DNA of 59,360 bases from Paenalicyclobacillus cellulosilyticus (GTDB lineage Bacteria; Bacillota; Bacilli; Alicyclobacillales; Alicyclobacillaceae). A model generated the notes under the pieces. That model did no database searches. It worked only from the letters and a program-made list of their open reading frames with translations, and was not told the origin of the DNA. A program made the position numbers and the translations under genes. Location: assembly GCF_014647315.1 (NCBI RefSeq), contig NZ_BMOY01000014.1, positions 1-59,360 of the forward strand. Reading direction: 5' to 3'. Positions within the stretch are counted from its first letter, which is position 1; each line of letters opens with the position of its first letter. This document shows positions 37,771-46,584 of this stretch, in pieces.

Positions 37771-38514
37771 ATGGCGAGCAAACCGCTCATTGGCATCACC
37801 GCGGCCCGGTTGACGCGCGACACGAACCTGCCGGGTCCCGCGCCGCTTTATCTCGCGCTGGCGGACGATTACTGTTCGGGGGTTGAGTCGGCTGGCGGCA
37901 TCCCGGTCGTCCTCCCGTTCATCCAGGACCTGGCCATGGTATCCGCGCTGGCGGAACGCCTGGACGGTTTGCTGCTCAGCGGCGGAGAGGATGTCGATCC
38001 GGCGCATTACGGTGAAGAACCGCGGATGGGCTTGGGTGAGGTGTCGCCCGAGCGCGACATGCTGGAGCTGGCGCTCATCGAGGCGATGACGATGCAGCGC
38101 AAGCCAGTCCTCGGCATCTGCCGCGGCATCCAGGTCATCAACGTGGCGTTCGGCGGCACGCTGTACCAGGACCTGCCCCGCGAATGGCGCGGGCGCATCC
38201 AGCACAGCCAGAGGTCACGCCGCAGCCATGTGACGCATACCGTCACCATCGCGGAGCACTCCCGGCTGTTCGAGCTGCTCGGCCAGCGGTCGCAGATTCG
38301 CACCAATTCGTTCCATCATCAAGCCATCAAAACCCTCGGCCGGAATCTCATCCCTGTGGCGTGGGATGAGGAGGGGTTGGTGGAAGCCGTGGAGTTGCGG
38401 GACTACCCGTTCCTGCTCGGGGTGCAGTGGCATCCGGAAAACTTGATTTGGAACGAACCGGTGTTTTTAGGCCTCTTCCGTGGCCTGGTGGAGGCGGCAC
38501 AGAATCAAAGGTAG
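37771..38514 (+). CDS. Class I glutamine-amidotransferase-like hydrolase (PuuD family)
   Basis: A 247-residue peptidase C26 family protein, similar to gamma-glutamyl-gamma-aminobutyrate hydrolase. The nucleophile Cys is in LGICRGIQVINVAFGG (about residue 115), and the His-Glu pair is in GVQWHPE near residue 220. SGGEDVDPAHYGE is also typical. GAAGGGGGAGG lies before the ATG. In gut bacteria PuuD degrades putrescine derivatives; here no other Puu gene is nearby, so the substrate is uncertain. A terminator follows. Confidence 0.88.
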   Translation: MASKPLIGITAARLTRDTNLPGPAPLYLALADDYCSGVESAGGIPVVLPFIQDLAMVSALAERLDGLLLSGGEDVDPAHYGEEPRMGLGEVSPERDMLELALIEAMTMQRKPVLGICRGIQVINVAFGGTLYQDLPREWRGRIQHSQRSRRSHVTHTVTIAEHSRLFELLGQRSQIRTNSFHHQAIKTLGRNLIPVAWDEEGLVEAVELRDYPFLLGVQWHPENLIWNEPVFLGLFRGLVEAAQNQR

Positions 38515-38528
38515 GTCGCGGCTTGGCG

Positions 38529-38561
38529 GCCGGCGGGCGAAACACCCAGCCGGCGTTTTTT
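38529..38561 (+). terminator. Rho-independent terminator
   Basis: GCCGGCGGG pairs with CCC-A-GCCGGC across CGAAACA, followed by G and TTTTTT. It ends the ahcY/amidotransferase transcript 15 bp after the stop codon. Confidence 0.85.
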
Positions 38562-38643
38562 CTTGTCCCCTTCCCGGCCTGGCCGCGGCATCTCTTCCGG
38601 CGTGCGCATCACGAAGCAAGCGCACGGAAGGAGGAGCAAGCCC

Positions 38644-38889
38644 ATGGCACAGGTGACTCCCATCGCGCGGCACCTGCAGCTGCAGTTTCAAAACGGCACG
38701 ACGGCGTCCGGGTTGCCCCGGCTGCGCAACCGGAACTACCCGCACGTCTCGCCGGCTGCAGCGGATGACGACGTGTTGGCGGTCGGGCAGGCGTTGGCCA
38801 ACCTGGCGAGCGAGCCGGTGTACGCCATCGCCCGCGTCGACCAGGCTGGGTTGGCGCCGTCGGGCGCATCGTCGACGGCGAAGGCGTGA
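38644..38889 (+). CDS. DUF1659 small protein
   Basis: An 81-residue protein with the DUF1659 pattern: a short beta strand, then LQLQFQNGTTASGLPRLRNR, then DDDVLAVGQALANLASEPVY. AAGGAGGAG lies before the ATG. DUF1659 proteins are small, of unknown function, and are usually encoded beside a DUF2922 protein, as here. Confidence 0.82.
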   Translation: MAQVTPIARHLQLQFQNGTTASGLPRLRNRNYPHVSPAAADDDVLAVGQALANLASEPVYAIARVDQAGLAPSGASSTAKA

Positions 38890-38937
38890 TCGGAAGGCGC
38901 GAACGAGCATGGCAGGCAGCGGGAAGGGGGTGTGGGT

Positions 38938-39156
38938 ATGGCGAGCAAGGCGACGTTGCAACTTCAGTTTTTGACCGACCTCAACAAGAAGGTGCACATC
39001 ACCATCCAGAACCCGAAGATCCCGGTCGATCCGCAGGCGGTCAAACAAGCGATGGACCTGATGGTGCAGCGGAACATCTTCGCATTCCCGCAGGGGCAAC
39101 TGGTCAAGAGCATCGGTGCGAACCTGGTCCAGACCGACACGTCGTCCGTCGGTTGA
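38938..39156 (+). CDS. DUF2922 small protein
   Basis: A 72-residue protein with the DUF2922 form: LQLQFLTDLNKKVHITIQNP, then VDPQAVKQAMDLMVQRNIF and GANLVQTDTS. GGAAGGGGG precedes the ATG. It pairs with DUF1659 just upstream. Function is unknown. Confidence 0.82.
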   Translation: MASKATLQLQFLTDLNKKVHITIQNPKIPVDPQAVKQAMDLMVQRNIFAFPQGQLVKSIGANLVQTDTSSVG

Positions 39157-39196
39157 GCGCCGCGCCGGATGAAATGCAGGCCCGGGCGGTCCGCAG

Positions 39197-39233
39197 CCTG
39201 GATGTCCACCATCCAGGGCGGATCGCCCTTTTG
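39197..39233 (+). terminator. Terminator of DUF1659-DUF2922 operon
   Basis: CCTGGATG-TCCAC-CATCCAGG forms an 8-bp stem, directly followed by the short hairpin GGGCG-GAT-CGCCC and TTTTG. Together they look like a tandem intrinsic terminator. Confidence 0.65.
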
Positions 39234-39241
39234 CGGTTACT

Positions 39242-39304
39242 CCCGTATCTCCGGGCTCGCTCCAGCCACGCCTGCGGCGCGAGTCGCTCGCCCGGAGATA
39301 CGGG
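39242..39304. repeat. Long inverted repeat upstream of pst operon
   Basis: CCCGTATCTCCGGGC and GCCCGGAGATACGGG are perfect 15-bp arms separated by 33 bp. No T-run follows. It could form a cruciform or RNA hairpin between the DUF2922 terminator and the Pho promoter. Confidence 0.7.
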
Positions 39305-39386
39305 GAGCAACTGGTGACAACTCACCGGCACCGGTACATATGCACAGGATGCGGTTTGCGTTTGGTCACAAGGGTTTTGCGGGAAG

Positions 39387-39440
39387 TTTACGTTCCCTTT
39401 ACAAACCGAGAAAAGAACCTTAACCCGTGCCAAGTATAAT
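39387..39440 (+). promoter_or_regulatory. PhoP-box-like promoter of pst operon
   Basis: TTTACG, TTTACA, AGAAAA and TTAACC start at 39387, 39398, 39409 and 39420, an exact 11-bp period, which is the layout of Bacillus PhoP boxes (TTAACA-like repeats). The third is degenerate. A perfect -10 TATAAT follows at 39435 with no -35, as expected for a PhoP-activated promoter. It predicts induction by phosphate starvation. Confidence 0.8.
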
Positions 39441-39546
39441 CGCGGTGCAAAGGGAAACGGTCGTCCGGCACCTGCCGGGCCACCGGGTCAGGGCGCAGTG
39501 CAGGAAGCATGCATGATGAAGGAGAAGCAAAGGAGAGGGTTGACAC

Positions 39547-40614
39547 ATGTTGCGCAAATCCACGCGGATGGCAGTCTCCGGGTTGACGCTCGCCGCGCTC
39601 GTCGCGGCCACGGGCGGCGTCGTCGGGGCGAAGACGTTGGCGCACGCACGCAAGGCGGACACGGTCAAGACGCTGACCGGCGCAGGGTCCACGTTCGATT
39701 ATCCGTTCTTCAGCCGGGCATTCTATGTATACCAGCAGAAGACCGGCGTGCAGGTGAACTACCAGTCCATCGGCAGCGGCGCCGGCATCGAGCAGTTCTC
39801 GGCCGGTACGGTCGACTTCGGTGCCACCGACGTCCCGATGAACAGCGATGAGGTCAAGAAGGCGCAGGCGCACGGCGGGCCGGTCATCCAGATTCCCATC
39901 ACGCTCGGCGGCGTCGCGATGGCGTACAACCTGCCGAGCGTCAAGCAGCAGCTGAAGTTCACGCCCAAGGCGCTCGCCGACATTTACCTCGGCAAGGTGA
40001 AGAAGTGGAACGATCCGGAGATCACCTCCGTGAACAAGGGCGTCAAGCTGCCGAACCTGCCGATTGTCGTGGTCCATCGCTCGGACGGCTCCGGCACCAG
40101 CTACATTTTCACCGACTACCTGAGCTCGGTGAGCAGCGAGTGGGCGAAGAAGGTCGGCAAGGGCAAGTCGGTGAACTGGCCGGTCGGCATCGGCGCCAAG
40201 GGCAATGAGGCGGTGGCGACGAGTGTGCGCAACACGCAGGGGGCCATCGGCTACGTCGAGCTGGCGTACGCGATGCAGACGAAGATGACCTACGGCTTGA
40301 TCCAAAACAAGGCGGGTGTGTTCGTGGCGCCGACGCCGAAGTCCATCGCCGCGGCCGCCGCGACCAAGCCGAACGTCTCGGCGACCAACTTCTCCATCGT
40401 GAACGCTCCGGGCAAGGACAGCTACCCCATCAGCGGCTTCTCTTGGGTGTTGCTGTACCGTCATTATCCGGATGCGGCGAAGGAGCAGGCGCTGGTCAAG
40501 CTGTTCCAGTGGATGGAGACGGACGGGCAGAACGAGGCAAGCGCGGTGAACTACGTGCCGCTGCCGCAGAACATCCGCGACTCGGCGCTCGCCAAGCTGG
40601 ACACCATGCACTGA
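39547..40614 (+). CDS. pstS: Phosphate-binding protein PstS
   Basis: A 355-residue periplasmic-type phosphate-binding protein. A signal peptide (residues 1-30) lacks a clear lipobox Cys. Phosphate-binding stretches are TGAGSTFDYPFFSRAF, IGSGAGIEQFSAGTVDFGATD and HRSDGSGTSYIFTDYLS. AGGAGAGGG precedes the ATG. It leads pstSCAB-phoU behind PhoP boxes. The anchor to the cell surface, if not a lipid, may be an uncleaved signal helix. Confidence 0.95.
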   Translation: MLRKSTRMAVSGLTLAALVAATGGVVGAKTLAHARKADTVKTLTGAGSTFDYPFFSRAFYVYQQKTGVQVNYQSIGSGAGIEQFSAGTVDFGATDVPMNSDEVKKAQAHGGPVIQIPITLGGVAMAYNLPSVKQQLKFTPKALADIYLGKVKKWNDPEITSVNKGVKLPNLPIVVVHRSDGSGTSYIFTDYLSSVSSEWAKKVGKGKSVNWPVGIGAKGNEAVATSVRNTQGAIGYVELAYAMQTKMTYGLIQNKAGVFVAPTPKSIAAAAATKPNVSATNFSIVNAPGKDSYPISGFSWVLLYRHYPDAAKEQALVKLFQWMETDGQNEASAVNYVPLPQNIRDSALAKLDTMH

Positions 40615-40718
40615 GTGCGGTTTGAGATTGCGCGCACGTTCGGCGCAGCCGCGTGCGGAGCGAACCGATGGATGCGTTGCATCGCAACATGCGTGATTGA
40701 GGCGCGCGAACACGCATG

Positions 40719-40740
40719 CCCCGGCGGCCAGCCGCCGGGG
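40719..40740 (+). terminator. Intercistronic hairpin, pstS-pstC
   Basis: CCCCGGCGG-CCAG-CCGCCGGGG forms a perfect 9-bp, four-base-loop hairpin without T-run in the 200-bp gap. Such hairpins often stabilise pstS mRNA or reduce read-through, giving more binding protein than permease. Confidence 0.6.
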
Positions 40741-40815
40741 CGCTCATTCGTTCAGGGGCGCCGGTTGCCGCGTTGCCGGCAACCGCGGTGCCTCGCGGCC
40801 AAGGGAGTTGGGGAT

Positions 40816-41730
40816 GTGAAACGTCGCTCTGACCGGGTGTTGGACGGGTGGTTGTGGTTTGCTGCCCTGCTCGCCCTGGCGCTGTTCATGGCGTTTTTCA
40901 TCATGCTCGGGACCGAGTCCCGCGCTTCCGTGCTGCGTTTCGGCTGGCGGTTCGTGGTGACCAGCGTCTGGGATCCGGTCCACAGCGTCTTTGGGGCGTT
41001 GCCGTTTCTCTACGGGACCGCGGTGACCTCGCTGTTCGCCCTCGTCTTCGGCGGTCTGGTGGGGGTGTGCACCGCGGTGTTTTTGGTTTACTTTGTCCGG
41101 GGTTGGTTCCGGTCCTGGCTGGGCGGCGCCATCGAGCTGCTCGCCGCCATTCCGAGCGTGGTGTACGGGCTGTGGGGGTTGTTCGTGCTCGCGCCGTGGC
41201 TGCAGCACACCCTGGAGCCGTGGCTCGGGAGGTGGCTTGGGTTTCTCCCCTTGTTTCAAGGCGTTCCGTACGGCGTGGGGTATCTCGCCGCCGGCCTCAT
41301 CCTGTCCGTCATGATCCTGCCGACGGTGACGGCGCTCAGCCGCGACGTCTTGCTCGCCGTGCCGCGGGACATTCACGAAGGGGCGTTGGCGCTCGGCGCG
41401 ACGACCCAGGAGATGATCACCCATGTCGCGCTCCCGTATGCCCGGTCCGGCATCATCAGCGCGTTGATGCTCGGACTCGGCCGGGCGGTGGGGGAGACCA
41501 TCGCCGTCACGATGGTCATCGGCAACCGGCCGGAGATCTCCGCTTCGCTGTTTGCGCCCGGGTACACCATGGCGAGCGTGATCGCCAATGAGTTCACCGA
41601 GGCCACGACCCATGTCTATCTGTCCGCCTTGTACGAGGTCGGGCTCCTGTTGTTCCTGCTCACCGTCGCGTTCTATGTCGTCGCCAGGCTGTTTATCCGC
41701 GGGATTGCGAAGACAGAGGGGAACGTGTGA
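40816..41730 (+). CDS. pstC: Phosphate ABC transporter permease PstC
   Basis: A 304-residue permease with six predicted helices. IELLAAIPSVVYGLWGLFVL and the cytoplasmic loop EGALALGATTQEMITHVALP (EAA motif) are typical. Start is GTG with AAGGGAG upstream; no earlier start suits the family. Its TGA overlaps the pstA ATG (GTGATG), so the two are coupled. Confidence 0.95.
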   Translation: MKRRSDRVLDGWLWFAALLALALFMAFFIMLGTESRASVLRFGWRFVVTSVWDPVHSVFGALPFLYGTAVTSLFALVFGGLVGVCTAVFLVYFVRGWFRSWLGGAIELLAAIPSVVYGLWGLFVLAPWLQHTLEPWLGRWLGFLPLFQGVPYGVGYLAAGLILSVMILPTVTALSRDVLLAVPRDIHEGALALGATTQEMITHVALPYARSGIISALMLGLGRAVGETIAVTMVIGNRPEISASLFAPGYTMASVIANEFTEATTHVYLSALYEVGLLLFLLTVAFYVVARLFIRGIAKTEGNV

Positions 41731-42593
41731 TGCAACCAAGGGACATGATGCAAACCGTGCACCCAGGGCATTTGCGCTGGCGCAAGTGGAAGAACCGCTT
41801 GTTCGCAGGCGTCATCTTCGGACTGGCGCTGTTGGCGGTCCTGCCGCTCTTGCTCATTCTTGCGTACGTGGTGTTTCGCGGCGCCCCGGGGGTCAGTCTC
41901 CGCTTCTTCACCAGTCTGCCTGCGCCGACCGGCATTCCCGGCGGCATGGCGAACGCCATCGTCGGCAGCATCGTCATGGTCCTGATGGCCACGGCGATGA
42001 GCGCGCCGGTCGGGGTGACGATTGGCCTGTTTTTGGCGGAGACCCACCATGCGCGCTGGCAAAACATGGTGCGTTTCGTGTGCGATGTGTTGTCCGGTAC
42101 GCCCACCATCGTGATTGGCCTCTTGGTGTACGCGATGGTCGTGGCTCCGTCCGGGGGGTTTTCCGGGTTTTCGGGCAGCGTCGCGCTCGCCATCCTGATG
42201 CTGCCGACCATCGCCCGTTCGTCGGAACAGGTCTTCCGGCTTGTGCCCGTCACGCTGCGCGAAGCGGGTCATGCCCTCGGCGGGACGCGGACCCAGGTGT
42301 GGCTCAGGATCTTGCTGCCCACAGCCCGGGCCGGGGTCATCACCGGGCTCCTGCTGGCCGTCTCCCGGGCGCTCGGCGAGACGGCGCCGCTGATGTTCAC
42401 GGCGTTTGGGAACCAGTTTTGGTCGAACAACGTCACCCAGCCGACGGCCGCATTGCCGCTGCAGGTGTTCACGTACGCGCTCAGCCCGTACGACGACTGG
42501 CACCAGTCCGCATGGACCGGTGCGCTGACGTTGGTGGCCATTGCCCTCATCATCAATCTGTTCGCGCGTTGGGTCAGCCGGACCCGGCGCTGA
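41730..42593 (+). CDS. pstA: Phosphate ABC transporter permease PstA
   Basis: A 287-residue partner of PstC with six predicted helices. VLSGTPTIVIGLLVYAMVV and the EAA loop REAGHALGGTRTQVWLRILLP are typical. The ATG shares its first base with the pstC stop codon; a GTG one codon earlier is an alternative. GAGGGG lies upstream. Confidence 0.94.
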   Translation: MQPRDMMQTVHPGHLRWRKWKNRLFAGVIFGLALLAVLPLLLILAYVVFRGAPGVSLRFFTSLPAPTGIPGGMANAIVGSIVMVLMATAMSAPVGVTIGLFLAETHHARWQNMVRFVCDVLSGTPTIVIGLLVYAMVVAPSGGFSGFSGSVALAILMLPTIARSSEQVFRLVPVTLREAGHALGGTRTQVWLRILLPTARAGVITGLLLAVSRALGETAPLMFTAFGNQFWSNNVTQPTAALPLQVFTYALSPYDDWHQSAWTGALTLVAIALIINLFARWVSRTRR

Positions 42594-42609
42594 CGGCATG
42601 AGGTGATCC

Positions 42610-43365
42610 GTGTTGAGCATCGAGATCAAGGTCGAAGCGTTGCATGCATGGTACGGGAACGACGAGGTCCTGCACGGCATCGATCTCGCCATTGAGCCGA
42701 GGTCGGTGACGGCCATCATCGGGCCGTCCGGTTGCGGCAAGTCGACGTTCATCCGCTGCCTGAACCGGTTGCACGAGACGAATCCGGGGGCACGCGTGGC
42801 GGGCCATGTCTGGGTCGGCGGCGAGGACGTCTACCGCATGGACCCGATCGATGTCCGCCGCACCATCGGCATGGTGTTTCAGCGGCCCAACCCGTTTCCC
42901 ACCATGTCCATCTTCGACAATGTGGCGCTCGGCCTGAAGTTTGCGGGCGTCAAGGACCGGCGCCGGCTGCGGGCGCGGGTGGAGGAGAGCCTGGCCATGG
43001 CCGCGCTGTGGGATGAAGTGAAAGACCGGCTGCACCAGCCGGCCATGTCCCTCTCCGGCGGCCAGCAGCAGCGGTTGTGCATCGCCCGCGCGCTCGCGGT
43101 GGAACCGCGGGTCCTGCTGATGGATGAACCGACGTCGGCGCTCGATCCGATTTCCACCATGCGCATCGAGGAACTGGTGCAAAACCTCAAACAGACGTAC
43201 ACCATCGTGATTGTGACGCACAACATGCAGCAGGCGGCGCGCATTGCGGATCAAACAGCGTTTTTCTTGGACGGTCATTTGATTGAAGTCGGGCCGACGT
43301 CGAAGGTCTTCACGAAACCGGACGACAAGCGCACCGAGGACTACGTCTCCGGCCGGTTCGGCTGA
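42610..43365 (+). CDS. pstB: Phosphate ABC transporter ATPase PstB
   Basis: A 251-residue ATPase. Walker A is GPSGCGKST, signature LSGGQQQR, Walker [12 protein letters not shown], and the H-loop His is in [28 protein letters not shown] is specific for PstB. Start is GTG with GAGGTGA upstream. It powers PstC-PstA. Confidence 0.96.
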   Translation: MLSIEIKVEALHAWYGNDEVLHGIDLAIEPRSVTAIIGPSGCGKSTFIRCLNRLHETNPGARVAGHVWVGGEDVYRMDPIDVRRTIGMVFQRPNPFPTMSIFDNVALGLKFAGVKDRRRLRARVEESLAMAALWDEVKDRLHQPAMSLSGGQQQRLCIARALAVEPRVLLMDEPTSALDPISTMRIEELVQNLKQTYTIVIVTHNMQQAARIADQTAFFLDGHLIEVGPTSKVFTKPDDKRTEDYVSGRFG

Positions 43366-43415
43366 TCCGGCGTAAGGCGGCACCGGTTCCTGCAAGCAGG
43401 CACCGGGTTTCTCAA

Positions 43416-43457
43416 GCAGCTGGTCAGGGTGCGGACGCAGCTGGTCAAGGTGCGGAC
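43416..43457. repeat. Tandem duplication, 21-bp unit
   Basis: GCAGCTGGTCAGGGTGCGGAC is followed directly by a copy differing at one base, between pstB and phoU. It is probably a slippage product within the operon. Confidence 0.85.
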
Positions 43458-43483
43458 AGAGGCAGAGAGGAGAGGTCGCGATC

Positions 43484-44137
43484 GTGCAGCGCAACGTGTT
43501 GGACGCCCAACTCGCCGACATCAAGCAACAGTTGCAGGCGATGGGAGAGCAAGTACGGTCCGCCCTGCAGCAGGCGCTGGCGTCCTTGCAACAGGGTGAC
43601 GCCGCGCAAGCCCGGCAGGTGGTGGACGGGGATGCGGGCATCAACCGCATGGAACACGAGTTGGAGGAGCGGTGCATTCGCCTCATTGCGACGCAGCAGC
43701 CGGTGGCGAAAGACTTGCGGAAGGTCACGGCGGCGCTGCGCATCGCCGGGGAACTGGAACGGATGGCCGACCTGGCGGTGGACATCGCCCGCGCGGTGAT
43801 CCGGCAGCAGCCTTCGCCGGCCGATCCGGTCATGCCGGACATCCTGCGCATGGCGGCCGTGGTGGAAGAAATGATCCGGCAGGCGCTCGTCGCGTATGTG
43901 AACGAAGACTTGGCGGCGGCGCGGAACCTCGCGGTGCTCGACGACGAGGCGGACCGCCTGTACCGCGGCATCCTCGAAGAATTGTTCAGCCGCCGCCCGG
44001 ACGACCAAGGCCGCATCGCCCAGGCCATGGCGTTCGCCTTCATCGGCCGCTACCTGGAGCGGATGGGCGATCACGCCACCAACGTCGGGGAAGGTGTGGT
44101 CTACATCCACTCCGGCGAGCGGATTGACCTCAATTGA
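43484..44137 (+). CDS. phoU: Phosphate signalling protein PhoU
   Basis: A 217-residue two-repeat helical protein. Each half has the metal-cluster motif: LERMADLAVDIARAV near residue 88 and YLERMGDHATNVGEGVVYI near residue 190. PhoU links the Pst transporter to the PhoR/PhoP kinase pair and limits phosphate uptake. Start is GTG with GAGAGGAGAGG upstream. It ends the pst operon. Confidence 0.94.
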   Translation: MQRNVLDAQLADIKQQLQAMGEQVRSALQQALASLQQGDAAQARQVVDGDAGINRMEHELEERCIRLIATQQPVAKDLRKVTAALRIAGELERMADLAVDIARAVIRQQPSPADPVMPDILRMAAVVEEMIRQALVAYVNEDLAAARNLAVLDDEADRLYRGILEELFSRRPDDQGRIAQAMAFAFIGRYLERMGDHATNVGEGVVYIHSGERIDLN

Positions 44138-44245
44138 CGGCGACGGCGGCGCAGGCGGTCGAACGGGGTACAGGCGGTCATCGTGGCGCGGGCGGTCATC
44201 GTGGCGCACAGCGTCGCAGGCCGTGCGCCGTGGGCGTGCCGCGCC

Positions 44246-44848
44246 TCAGCGCGCCATCCGCCGCCGCAGGAGGAGCCAGAGGGCGGTGGCCGCGACAAGG
44301 GCGATGCCGGTCAGATACGCGAGCCACGTCTGGCTGAACTTGAGCACGGCGGCGGCGTGATCGCCGAGCCAGTACCCGGCGAACACCCAGGCGCCGCACC
44401 ACAGCCAAGCGCCGAGGGCGGTGTAGGCGAGAAACGGGCGCAGGGACATGCCGCAAAGACCGGCGACGTAGCTGCTCGCGCTGCGCACGCCGGGCAAGAA
44501 GCGGCCGGGGACGAGCAGGGCGGCACCGTAGCGGTCGAGGAGCCGCTCCGCACGCGTCATGCTGCGGGCGTCGAGCAGGATGAAGCGCTGCAGGCGCTCG
44601 CCGAGCGGCCGGCCGAAGCGGCGGCTCACGCCGTACGCCAGGCAGGTGCCCGTCAAGTATCCCGCCAGGCAAGCCGCCAGGACGCCGGGCAGGGAAAGCT
44701 GGCCGCGCGCCGCCTCGAACCCGTAAAACACCATCACCGCATCTCCAGGGAAAGGCAGCCCCAACCCTTCGATGACCAACGCCACGAACACGCCTCCCAG
44801 CCCCAAGCTGATGAGGGCTTCGGCCATCCACCCGAGCCAATCCGCCAT
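44246..44848 (-). CDS. DedA-family membrane protein
   Basis: A 200-residue DedA protein, a family now linked to lipid carrier (undecaprenyl phosphate or phosphatidylethanolamine) flipping. Typical stretches are EGLGLPFPGDAVMVF near the N terminus and LLVPGRFLPGVRSASSYVAG in the middle, with several hydrophobic helices. GGGGAGGAGGAG precedes the ATG. It is divergent from thiL. The individual substrate cannot be read. Confidence 0.9.
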   Translation of the reverse strand: MADWLGWMAEALISLGLGGVFVALVIEGLGLPFPGDAVMVFYGFEAARGQLSLPGVLAACLAGYLTGTCLAYGVSRRFGRPLGERLQRFILLDARSMTRAERLLDRYGAALLVPGRFLPGVRSASSYVAGLCGMSLRPFLAYTALGAWLWCGAWVFAGYWLGDHAAAVLKFSQTWLAYLTGIALVAATALWLLLRRRMAR

Positions 44849-45005
44849 CCGGCTCCTCCTCCCCTCACGCTTCCATGTATACGTGCTGTCCGCGGCGCGC
44901 ATGTCCCGCGCGGTGGTGTTATGATAAGGGTCGAGAACGATGCGACCAAGCCTCGCCGCGGCCCGTTGGGCGGCGCCGGGGCGGAACAAGGCTGGAGTGA
45001 ACGGC

Positions 45006-46007
45006 GTGCGCGGCATCGGCGGTTTGGATGAATTCGGCTTGATTCGCCACCTCACGGCGCGCCTGCCGCAGGCGGGGGACGGGGTGCGCGTGGGTGTGGG
45101 GGACGACGCGGCGGTCGTCACCCCGGAAGCCGGTGCGGAGTTGGTGTTGACGACCGACGCCTTGGTGGAGGGTGTCCACTTCTCCCCGGCGTTCTCCGAT
45201 TGGACCGACGTCGGGTACAAAACGCTCGCCGTCTCGGTCAGCGACGTGGCGGCCATGGGCGGCACCCCGCGCTGGGCGGTGGTGAGCCTCGCTGTCCCGC
45301 CGGGCATGGCGCTGTCTGACCTGGAGCGGTTGTACGACGGACTCGGTGCGTGTGCGGCCGAATACGCCTGTCCGGTCGTGGGCGGCGACATCGTGCGTAC
45401 CGACGGCCCGCTCGTGCTCACCAGCACCGTCGCGGGAACGGTGCCGGCCGGTACCGCCGTCCGCCGGAACGGTGCGCGCCCCGGCGACGTGGTGTTCGTC
45501 ACCGGCGACCTGGGCGCTCCGGCGGCCGGGCTCGATCTGCTGCAGCACGGCGGGCAGGTGCCCGAGGACGAGCGGCAGTTCTTGATCGCGGCGCACCGGC
45601 GGCCGCGGCCGCAGGTGACCGCCGGGATGGTGTTGCGCGCGTGCGGGGCCACCAGCCTGGACGACGTCAGCGATGGTCTGGCAAGCGAGCTGAACGAGAT
45701 CGCGTCCGCGTCCGGCGTGCGTTTGCGCATCGACGCCGCGCGCATCCCTGTTGCGCCCGCGGTGCGGAACCTGGCGCGGTTGCGCGGTGTCGATCCCTTG
45801 ATGTACGCATGGTACGGCGGCGAGGACTACCAGCTTGTCGGCACCGCGCCTCCGTTCGCGTTCGCGCGGGCGCTGATGCGGCTGTCGAGCCTGCGCATCC
45901 CCATCGCCCAGATTGGGCGTGTGGAGGCGGGCGACGGCGTGATTGCGGACGTGGACGGGCGGCTCGAGGTCATCGAGCCGCGCGGGTTCAACCATTTCGC
46001 CACCTGA
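45006..46007 (+). CDS. thiL: Thiamine-monophosphate kinase
   Basis: A 333-residue ThiL, making thiamine diphosphate from the monophosphate with ATP. VGVGDDAAVV, TTDALVEGVHF, DVSDGLASEL and YGGEDYQLV are family motifs that bind metal and nucleotide. Start GTG at 45006 with GGAG upstream; an in-frame GTG three codons earlier is less likely. It heads the thiL-tsaE-tsaB-rimI-tsaD operon, as in Bacillus. A possible -10 (TATGAT) lies about 90 bp upstream. Confidence 0.94.
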   Translation: MRGIGGLDEFGLIRHLTARLPQAGDGVRVGVGDDAAVVTPEAGAELVLTTDALVEGVHFSPAFSDWTDVGYKTLAVSVSDVAAMGGTPRWAVVSLAVPPGMALSDLERLYDGLGACAAEYACPVVGGDIVRTDGPLVLTSTVAGTVPAGTAVRRNGARPGDVVFVTGDLGAPAAGLDLLQHGGQVPEDERQFLIAAHRRPRPQVTAGMVLRACGATSLDDVSDGLASELNEIASASGVRLRIDAARIPVAPAVRNLARLRGVDPLMYAWYGGEDYQLVGTAPPFAFARALMRLSSLRIPIAQIGRVEAGDGVIADVDGRLEVIEPRGFNHFAT

Positions 46008-46083
46008 CGCGGACCGGATGCGGCGGCAGACAGCACGGCACGCCGCTGCCTGGACGGCGGCGGGGCGGGAGGAGAGGATAGGC

Positions 46084-46584
46084 GTGGAAGAGATGACCAT
46101 CACCACCCGCAGCCCGGAGGAGACGATGCGGCTGGGCGAGGCACTGGGGGCGGTGTTGGAACCGGGAGACGTGGTGTTGCTCACGGGCGATCTCGGCGCC
46201 GGCAAGACCACCTTCGCCAAGGGTGTCGGCCGCGGCCTCGGTGTGGCGGAAGAGTTGACGAGCCCCACCTTCACCCTGATCCACGAGCACGCGGGCCGCA
46301 TCCCGCTCGTGCATGCCGATCTGTACCGGCTGCGCGAAACGGGTGCGGGAGCGGCGGACGGTGGCCACCTCGCCGGCTGCCTGGACGATTACTTGGATGG
46401 CGAGGCGGTGGTGGTCATCGAGTGGCCGGAGCAGGCTGCCGGCTTGGTGGCGGACGCCCTGTGTCTCGACATTCGGCGCGCGCCGCTGCCGCGGGTGGAC
46501 GAGCGGGAGTTCCGGCTGCGGGCGACCGGACCGCGCAGCCACAGCCGCCTGGAAGCGTGGGTGAAGCGATGGCTGTTCTCGTGA
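46084..46584 (+). CDS. tsaE: tRNA t6A biosynthesis ATPase TsaE
   Basis: A 166-residue P-loop protein. Walker A is GDLGAGKTTFAKG, followed by TSPTFTLIHEH, HADLYRL and VVVIEWPE. It supports the TsaB-TsaD complex that adds threonylcarbamoyl to A37 of ANN-reading tRNAs. GTG at 46084 (GAGAGGATAGGC upstream) is favoured over the ATG three codons on. It overlaps tsaB by 16 bp. Confidence 0.94.
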   Translation: MEEMTITTRSPEETMRLGEALGAVLEPGDVVLLTGDLGAGKTTFAKGVGRGLGVAEELTSPTFTLIHEHAGRIPLVHADLYRLRETGAGAADGGHLAGCLDDYLDGEAVVVIEWPEQAAGLVADALCLDIRRAPLPRVDEREFRLRATGPRSHSRLEAWVKRWLFS

